From Nitrososphaerales archaeon TH5896 (GTDB lineage: Archaea > Thermoproteota > Nitrososphaeria > Nitrososphaerales > Nitrososphaeraceae): a stretch of 17,165 nt of DNA. Below, in pieces: positions 12,294 through 17,165 of the stretch; position 1 is the first letter of the stretch; each line of letters begins with the position of its first letter. The position numbers were made by a program, and so were the translations under genes. The notes below the pieces were generated by a model. That model was not told where the DNA came from. It did no database searches and saw nothing but the letters and a program-made list of their open reading frames with translations. Where the stretch lies: the NCBI GenBank assembly GCA_014523625.1, contig JAATVP010000154.1:1-17165 (forward strand), given 5' to 3'.

Positions 12294-13562
12294 CTACGGC
12301 GTTCTCATGTTGTGAGACTGGATCCCTGATTGCAAAGTAACTCTTACTTTAGAAAGAAAATGTTCCCTTTCTACAGGTTTTCTTAGAATATCATGTACTC
12401 CTACATCAGGCAATATGCTTACTAGCTCATCTACCGCATCAAGCGCTGTAATAAAGAGAACCTTAGTATCAGGACTTATAGCCCTGATTTTCTGATAGAG
12501 CTGGATACCATTTAAAGAAGGCATACGTATATCCATCAATACCAAATGATAATGATAGGGATCTGTCAACAAGAAGTGTTCTAATGCATCCTTAGAGTCA
12601 GAAAGTAGCTTTACATTGTAACCTTCAATATCAAGAATTGCTTTGAAGGTAAGAAGGATATCTTTGTCGTCGTCCACCAACAAGATATTAAAAGAATCAT
12701 TTTGTCTCTGCCTACTCTGTTGTCGTTGGTCTTCGAGGTGATTCTTTATTCTTTGAAGAATGCTGCTTTGCTGTATTATTGGTCCACTGATTTGATCACG
12801 ATCATGGATTGACTGAATATTGGAACTATCTGCTCCATAGGTAATGGAATAAACGTTGAAATGTAATCGACTCTTGTCAGAATCATCATGGACTCTAGTT
12901 ATCTCGGTAAAGGAGTAGTTTTCATGAGTATTATGTATACTTAGAACTTCATACAAGTCTTGACCTATTACCATCTCATTTGGTGAAGCCAGATCATTTA
13001 TCTTTGCACACGTGTTGACAGTAGATCCAAATATGTCAACATTATTGGATGTTGCTGAAGTAGCTAATTCTACTGTGCCGTAATCTGCGCTAATTCTATA
13101 GCTAATAGATGGTAAATCTTCTTCAACTAATTTGCTATTTATAATCGAATTGGCACTCAGGATTGTCATACAGCACCCAAGAACATCTAGAAACGCTAGC
13201 TTGTTTGAAGAATCTACAGTTTTCGGAAAGTAGTAGATCAAACTATCCCCAACATTCTTTGTTACTCTGCCACCATAGTCTTTTATAATTAAAGATATCG
13301 TATTAAGAAAAATAGAGTAATACTTCCTTATTTTTTGTGAACTTGTTATTCCAGCTGTAGTAAGAGTAGAATTAACTATATCGACAATACATACACAGTA
13401 CTTCTGTGTATAGTTTATGAAGCAAATTTGATCACCCTTAGTCTCAGTTGCATCTTGGTCAAGAGCCATTATATTATTTATATGATTATGTGTAGTGCTC
13501 TGATATACATAAGGCTTCCGTATTTCATTTACTTTCATACAGTAACTCTTTTGAAATAACAT
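12294..13562 (-). CDS. Class III nucleotidyl cyclase fused to a C-terminal receiver domain
   Basis: This 422-residue soluble signalling protein has a cyclase domain at about 52-240, a Gln/Arg-rich linker (about 262-289) and a CheY-like receiver at about 291-410. Cyclase residues: metal-binding Asp61 (VDIVNST) and Asp106 (KNVGDSL), adenine-specifying Lys102 and Asp176 (VDIFG), and transition-state Asn183 in TVNTCAKIND. The usual transition-state Arg four residues later is Lys187. This pattern predicts ATP preference, with activity possibly reduced. Receiver residues: acidic cluster Asp297-299 (LLVDDDKD), phospho-acceptor Asp344 (LMDIRMP), Thr372, Lys395 (RKPVE). Phosphorylation of the receiver by an unlinked histidine kinase would tune cAMP-type synthesis or dimerisation. 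The receiver is usually N-terminal in such fusions; here it is C-terminal. Residues 1-33 are poorly conserved, and Met32 is an alternative start. The TATA region carries three phased 10-bp repeats. Confidence 0.95.
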   Translation of the reverse strand: MLFQKSYCMKVNEIRKPYVYQSTTHNHINNIMALDQDATETKGDQICFINYTQKYCVCIVDIVNSTLTTAGITSSQKIRKYYSIFLNTISLIIKDYGGRVTKNVGDSLIYYFPKTVDSSNKLAFLDVLGCCMTILSANSIINSKLVEEDLPSISYRISADYGTVELATSATSNNVDIFGSTVNTCAKINDLASPNEMVIGQDLYEVLSIHNTHENYSFTEITRVHDDSDKSRLHFNVYSITYGADSSNIQSIHDRDQISGPIIQQSSILQRIKNHLEDQRQQSRQRQNDSFNILLVDDDKDILLTFKAILDIEGYNVKLLSDSKDALEHFLLTDPYHYHLVLMDIRMPSLNGIQLYQKIRAISPDTKVLFITALDAVDELVSILPDVGVHDILRKPVEREHFLSKVRVTLQSGIQSHNMRTP

Positions 13563-13590
13563 GGTAATACATGATATTTTGGTTATTCTC

Positions 13591-13620
13591 GTATATTCTT
13601 GTATATTTTCGTAAATATCC
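13591..13620 (-). promoter_or_regulatory. Three phased 10-bp repeats at the cyclase promoter
   Basis: On the plus strand GTATATTCTT, GTATATTTTC and GTAAATATCC follow one another with an exact 10-base period, beginning 29 bases before the cyclase start codon. The nearest copy is at the expected TATA position. One-turn spacing suggests either TATA duplication or same-face binding of a regulator. Confidence 0.5.
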
Positions 13621-13773
13621 GATACATCTTAAGCCAAGTGGTATTGATATATACAAATCTGGATTATCTATCTGGATCGTCTGCTACCTTTTTACTAATA
13701 CCAAGGCATGAGGACATGTGAAAGATAATCTAAACATATTTACGATATCCCGCACTACAAACAGATTTTATCC

Positions 13774-13858
13774 TTGCTTATATATCTACATTTTGAATCA
13801 AATACATTCTTATATGTTATAGGTTTACAGAGACACATGGTGAATGAGGCAGCAACAG
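13774..13858 (+). repeat. Dispersed repeat, copy B (promoter and start of a gene)
   Basis: This is the partner of 6093-6176. It holds the TATA region (TTATATGTTATAGG, about 22 bases before ATG 13837) and the first codons of the 13837-14118 gene. Similarity ends soon after the start codons. Confidence 0.75.
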
Positions 13859-14118
13859 TTGTTTTTAATTACAATTTGACTCAAACAGACACATCTACTA
13901 AAGACACGGAAGAAGGAGATTTTAGAGAACGCTATACGGTCGAATTAAGAAAGAAAAGGCAATGTGGGTTAAACAATTATTATGGAGTTGACGAATTACT
14001 TGAGGAAAGAAAACAAGTAAACCAGCAACAGATGAAGACTCCAGGCAGAAGAGGTGAAGTGATAAAACACGAAGAAATTTCTAAGGAGATGTCAAGGCGT
14101 TTGCTGAGTCGAGGATAA
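13837..14118 (+). CDS. Charged hypothetical protein (93 aa)
   Basis: The start at ATG 13837 is chosen because the TATA box sits about 22 bases upstream and because the duplicated copy at 6093-6176 diverges only after this point; an in-frame upstream ATG at 13774 lies before the TATA box and is unlikely. The protein is hydrophilic: an N-terminal Thr/Asn-rich part, a central LRKKRQCGLNNYYGVDELLE (residues 36-55) and a Lys/Arg/Gln-rich helical C-terminus that ends RRLLSRG. One Cys, no signal peptide. Nucleic-acid or protein binding is plausible from charge alone. I recognise no family. A terminator hairpin follows immediately. Confidence 0.55.
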   Translation: MVNEAATVVFNYNLTQTDTSTKDTEEGDFRERYTVELRKKRQCGLNNYYGVDELLEERKQVNQQQMKTPGRRGEVIKHEEISKEMSRRLLSRG

Positions 14119-14122
14119 CTTT

Positions 14123-14145
14123 ACTCTTAATTTATGAGAGTTTTT
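14123..14145 (+). terminator. Hairpin plus T-tract after the 13837 gene
   Basis: ACTCT (14123-14127) pairs with AGAGT (14137-14141), and TTTT follows directly, starting five bases after the stop. Confidence 0.6.
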
Positions 14146-14188
14146 GCTGTCGCAATGTATAGGTTCTAGCAGGCATCATTAGTCGGTT

Positions 14189-14290
14189 ATGATAAATGAT
14201 CCTGAATTTAAGTATGTAATACTGAAACAGCTCCGCATGCTTCAAACGATTAACCGTAAATCAGCCTCCAGACAGGCCGCTTTGGCATAG
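14189..14290 (+). CDS. Possible 33-aa basic peptide
   Basis: ATG frame ending in a basic Ser/Arg/Ala-rich helix (RKSASRQAALA). Its opening bases ATGATAAATGAT-CTGAA match those of the scrap at 4087 at all but one position, so both may derive from one gene start. It is followed by a hairpin at 14335-14355. Coding status is unproven. Confidence 0.25.
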   Translation: MINDPEFKYVILKQLRMLQTINRKSASRQAALA

Positions 14291-14334
14291 TCTATTTTCA
14301 AAGTTGGCCATAATAAGTATCTACACGTTACTAT

Positions 14335-14355
14335 AAATACAGTTATATTGTATTT
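14335..14355. terminator. 7-bp hairpin downstream of cdc48
   Basis: AAATACA (14335-14341) pairs with TGTATTT (14349-14355) across a 7-base loop, 20 bases beyond the Cdc48 stop and 45 bases beyond the 33-aa frame on the other strand, so it could end transcripts of both. Confidence 0.5.
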
Positions 14356-14374
14356 TCAAAAGGTAGTTATTTCT

Positions 14375-16606
14375 TTATCTGTAGTGTGATATGTGCATCT
14401 TCTCTTCTGGCTTCATTTCTCTTTGTCTTCTTACTTTTTTTACAGCTTCTTCTAAGTGTCTTGTAGAAATAAGTACTTCTGACGTATGTTTGAGTGCTTC
14501 TTCAGCAGATGGATATCTTTGAATGTAATCATGCAAAATTAGAGATACGGCAGTATTTACAACTGACGATACATCAGCTCCGCTGAATCCTTCTGTCATT
14601 TCTACTATTTTATTTAAATCAATATCATTGCTGATCGGCCTTCCTTTAGCATGTATTTGTAGAATTCTTTCTCTTGTAACTTTATCTGGATTTGGTATGT
14701 AAATGATTTTATCAAAGCGACCCGGTCTCAATAAGGCAGTGTCGATCATGTCTACTCTATTAGTGGCAGCTAAGACAACGACGTCGTGAATCTCATGTAT
14801 GCCATCCATCTCTGTGAGCAGTTGTGATATCATTTTTTCTGCACCTGGAAGACCACCAAGACCTTCAATTCCACCGCCTCCCCCTCTGATAGGCGCAATG
14901 GAATCAACTTCGTCAAAGAAAATAACACACGGTGAAGCCTGTCTTGCCTTTCTAAAGATATCTCTTATTCCCTTTTCGGACTCTCCTACCCATTTCGACA
15001 TGAGCTCAGGACCCTTAATGCTAATAAAATTCGCCTCTGACTCAGTTGCTACCGCCTTTGCAAGCATAGTCTTACCCGTTCCTGAAGGGCCGTACAACAA
15101 TATCCCTTTAGGCACAGTATGTCCTAACTGTTTGTACATTTCCGGAAAGTGCATAGGCCATTCGACTGCTTCCTGTAACTCTCGCTTTACTGTGTCTAAT
15201 CCACCAATATCATCCCATTTAACGTCAGGTGGCTCTATATAGACTTCTCTCAAAGCAGAGGGTGTAATCTCCCTTATTGCATTCTGAAAATCGGCCATAG
15301 TAACTACTAGCTTATTTAGCAGCTCCGGCGCAAGTTTTTCATCCTCCAGATTGAGTTCAGGTAGAAGTCTTCTCAAGCACTTCATAGCTGCTTCCTTACA
15401 CAAGTATTCAAGATCCGCACCTACAAATCCATGGGTAACAGAGGCGATCTTGTTTTGGTCTATGTCGGTATTGAGTGGCATATTTCTCGTATGAACTTGA
15501 AGTACTTCTAGTCTACCACGTTTATCCGGAACTCTGATCTCGATTTCTCTATCAAATCTTCCCGGTCTACGCAATGCAGGATCTATTGCGTTTGGTCTGT
15601 TGCTTGCTGCTATAACTATTACTTTTCCGCGACTCTCCAAACCATCCATAACTGAAAGCAATTGCGAAACGACTCTTCGCTCTACTTCTCCCATGACTTC
15701 TTCTCTCTTTGGCGCAATAGAGTCTATTTCATCTATGAATATTATAGAGGGGGCTTTTTCTCGTGATTCTTTAAATATTTCCCTCAGACGCGCTTCGGAT
15801 TCCCCGTAGAATTTGCTCATGATTTCTGGCCCGGATATACTGATAAAATGCGAGTTGCTTTCATTAGCTACTGCCTTAGCCAATAAGGTCTTACCTGTAC
15901 CTGGTGGTCCATGTAATAGTATACCTTTGGGCGCTTCTATTCCGAGTTTTTCAAATATCTCAGGATGTCGTAACGGGAGCTCTATCATTTCCCTCACCCT
16001 TTGTATTTCATCCCTTAAGCCACCGATATCCTCATAAGCCACAGCACTCGCAGTTGCTCTTCCTAGAGCCATCTCAGAAGTCGCGATAGTGAACTGTGTC
16101 TTCTGGTCTACAATAACTGCGTCGGAGGTAGCAGGCGTAAGCCCTATAACCTGAAAGGTAAGCCTTCCGCCAAAATACGGGACCATAACGTTATCTCCTT
16201 TTATCATGGACACGCTATCAAGTGAGTCTGCGAGATACCTTTCGTCAAGAGATGGTGTTCCCTCGAGCGGAGCAACAATAACCATTTCTGCTAAAATTGC
16301 TCTGATCTTTTTTATGATCACAGTGTCACCTATGGCCAGACCCGCATTATTCCTAACGAGACCATCAACTCTGATCACACCCTTACCTTCATCAGAAGGA
16401 TACAGAGGCAAGCACTTGGCTACAGTCCTTCTACCGCCACTTCTGCTTTTTTCACCTGCTTTCAATTCTATAATGTCTCCAGTAGAAGCGCCGAGAGAAT
16501 CCATAGATTCGTAATCAAGACGGGCAACTCCTCTACCAACGTCTCTGGTATAAGCTTCAAGTATCTTTAAATCGAGATTTAGACTTCGAGTATCTTTGCT
16601 GGGCAT
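14375..16606 (-). CDS. cdc48: Cdc48/VCP (VAT-type) double AAA+ ATPase
   Basis: This hexameric cytoplasmic unfoldase pulls proteins through its pore with ATP. Numbering is for the longer 749-residue form from GTG 16624; I prefer ATG 16606 (743 residues) because a TATA box at 16632-16637 would put transcription start near 16611. Order: N-domain (double-psi barrel and beta-clam, about 15-190), D1 and D2. D1: Walker A GPPGTGKT (239-246), pore KFYGESE (271-277), Walker B FIDEID (296-301), Asn342 sensor, RRPGRFD Arg fingers (352-358). D2: Walker A GPSGTGKT (512-519), pore KWVGESE (544-550), Walker B FFDEVD (569-574), a Gly-rich insertion (581-594), RPGRFD (633-638). The C-terminus is SHYR, Tyr at the second-last position as in HbYX proteasome-docking tails. 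It stands alone, and length is normal for archaeal Cdc48. Confidence 0.98.
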   Translation of the reverse strand: MPSKDTRSLNLDLKILEAYTRDVGRGVARLDYESMDSLGASTGDIIELKAGEKSRSGGRRTVAKCLPLYPSDEGKGVIRVDGLVRNNAGLAIGDTVIIKKIRAILAEMVIVAPLEGTPSLDERYLADSLDSVSMIKGDNVMVPYFGGRLTFQVIGLTPATSDAVIVDQKTQFTIATSEMALGRATASAVAYEDIGGLRDEIQRVREMIELPLRHPEIFEKLGIEAPKGILLHGPPGTGKTLLAKAVANESNSHFISISGPEIMSKFYGESEARLREIFKESREKAPSIIFIDEIDSIAPKREEVMGEVERRVVSQLLSVMDGLESRGKVIVIAASNRPNAIDPALRRPGRFDREIEIRVPDKRGRLEVLQVHTRNMPLNTDIDQNKIASVTHGFVGADLEYLCKEAAMKCLRRLLPELNLEDEKLAPELLNKLVVTMADFQNAIREITPSALREVYIEPPDVKWDDIGGLDTVKRELQEAVEWPMHFPEMYKQLGHTVPKGILLYGPSGTGKTMLAKAVATESEANFISIKGPELMSKWVGESEKGIRDIFRKARQASPCVIFFDEVDSIAPIRGGGGGIEGLGGLPGAEKMISQLLTEMDGIHEIHDVVVLAATNRVDMIDTALLRPGRFDKIIYIPNPDKVTRERILQIHAKGRPISNDIDLNKIVEMTEGFSGADVSSVVNTAVSLILHDYIQRYPSAEEALKHTSEVLISTRHLEEAVKKVRRQREMKPEEKMHISHYR

Positions 16607-16631
16607 ATTAATACAGCTTAACACTGGCTCC

Positions 16632-16637
16632 TTATAC
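16632..16637 (-). promoter_or_regulatory. TATA box of cdc48
   Basis: Minus-strand CTGTATAAGG centres about 30 bases before ATG 16606. The adjoining AAGGAG lies only three bases before the GTG at 16624, too close for a normal ribosome site, which argues for the ATG. Confidence 0.45.
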
Positions 16638-16969
16638 AGTTTTGCAAACTTGTAGCCTATCAGGATCAGATGCGTAATGTCTGAAAGACAGTAATGGAGT
16701 TACTAATGATTAGTTTTGTTATGCAGATCTTCTGGAAACCGATATAAAAAAATAATTCTAATCGAAGATGATAAGCCCATCATCTTTTATACGAAAGTTC
16801 AATCTAGCGCTATTCTGCATTGTCATTACTAAATGTTGGAAAAGTAGCAGAGAAATGTACACTTATATGAAAATTGAGCTAAGGTTATCCCCTTCTTTTC
16901 CAAGAAATCGTTAAAGTATATCAGAATGGTTCTACAAAGGTTAATTAGTATTGTTACACTATAAGGATC
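16638..16969. other. Intergenic region with a strong hairpin
   Basis: No gene is recognised between cdc48 and the Cys-rich microprotein. It holds the hairpin at 16765-16786 and an AT-rich stretch around 16942-16952 that could be the promoter of the 16970 gene. A minus-strand open frame at 16829-17062 is the shadow of that gene. Confidence 0.45.
16765..16786. terminator. Perfect 8-bp hairpin with T-run
   Basis: AAGATGAT (16765-16772) pairs with ATCATCTT (16779-16786) over the loop AAGCCC; on the plus strand the right arm continues into T and AT. It is not close to the end of any gene I can see, so it may end an unrecognised short RNA or be a protein-binding site. Confidence 0.4.
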
Positions 16970-17137
16970 ATGCATGAATACCTCACAGGGTATGATCGGT
17001 ATTTTTATGGTCAATGTATCGATTGTAACAAAAGAACACAACACTTTTGTACCATATGCCAATACTGCTATTCATGCCATTACAAGATTGAGAAACAGAA
17101 TAAGGAAACCTATCCTCACCTATTCCTTGCTGTATAG
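16970..17137 (+). CDS. Cys-rich zinc-binding microprotein (55 aa)
   Basis: ATG at 16970. The product has seven Cys and several His in a short span: QCIDCN (Cys16, Cys19), HFCTICQYCYSCHY (Cys27, 30, 33, 36, with His25 and His37). Three or four CxxC-type knuckles at 3-residue spacing suggest one or two zinc sites in a tight fold. The N-terminus is Tyr-rich (MHEYLTGYDRYFYG); the C-terminus is basic and then hydrophobic. No iron-sulfur ferredoxin motif (CxxCxxCxxxCP) is present, so zinc is the better guess. Divergent from cdc48, 360 bases away. Not a recognised family; the coding frame is convincing because the Cys spacing is so regular. Confidence 0.68.
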   Translation: MHEYLTGYDRYFYGQCIDCNKRTQHFCTICQYCYSCHYKIEKQNKETYPHLFLAV

Positions 17138-17165
17138 CAAATTGATTTAGATTTTGTTAATACAC

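Noticed and set aside
14799..16514. Several plus-strand frames of 61-147 codons
   Set aside because: All lie antisense to cdc48 and mirror its conserved motifs.
1..17165. CRISPR array, tRNA or rRNA genes, complete insertion sequence
   Set aside because: No regularly spaced repeats, no tRNA T-loop with cloverleaf context, and no transposase with terminal inverted repeats was found on reading both strands.

Overview
The window looks like chromosomal DNA from an ammonia-oxidising archaeon of the class Nitrososphaeria (Thaumarchaeota), most likely the Nitrososphaera/Nitrosocosmicus group. The evidence is an archaeal Cdc48 (VAT-type double AAA+) ATPase, a stand-alone TRAM protein, archaeal TATA boxes about 25 bases before start codons (leaderless layout), an integrase fragment resembling those of thaumarchaea, low GC, and long intergenic spaces. 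The genus is an inference; no 16S, tRNA or ammonia-oxidation gene is present.

Layout. 1-957: gene-poor left edge with two weak small ORFs. 958-2271 (+): DEAD-box RNA helicase. 2567-3133 (+): a divergent universal stress protein. 3395-3625 (+): TRAM RNA-binding protein. 3626-4316: ORF scraps. 4317-4742 (-): single-domain response regulator. 4743-6227: sparse, with a possible small gene plus terminator, a candidate structured RNA, a pair of overlapping small minus-strand ORFs ending in a zinc ribbon, and a duplicated promoter/start. 6228-7499 (-): family 4 glycosyltransferase. 7610-7789 (+): AbrB/SpoVT-type protein. 7960-9777: what looks like the wreck of a small integrative element (frameshifted N-terminal half of a tyrosine recombinase, 36-residue membrane protein, zinc-ribbon protein, ribbon-helix-helix regulator, broken ORFs, small exported peptide). 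9778-10501: nothing recognisable. 10502-11068 (-): exported FxLYD-like protein. 11414-12097: small zinc-finger and membrane proteins. 12294-13562 (-): class III nucleotidyl cyclase fused to a C-terminal receiver domain. 13837-14118 (+): charged hypothetical protein whose promoter has a second copy at 6093-6176. 14375-16606 (-): Cdc48. 16970-17137 (+): a Cys-rich microprotein.

How it fits together. The large genes are housekeeping or signalling: RNA remodelling (helicase, TRAM), protein unfolding (Cdc48, whose C-terminus may dock the proteasome), stress response and phosphorelay output (response regulator, cyclase-receiver fusion). They are not organised as one operon. The striking theme is the number of very small Cys-rich (putative zinc-binding) proteins, about six intact and one broken in 17 kb, all or nearly all below usual gene-calling length. 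I do not see a defence island, CRISPR array, complete transposon or obvious new multi-gene system. The strongest leads are the decayed integrative element, the zinc microproteins, the cyclase-receiver fusion with an altered catalytic residue, and the duplicated promoter/start.
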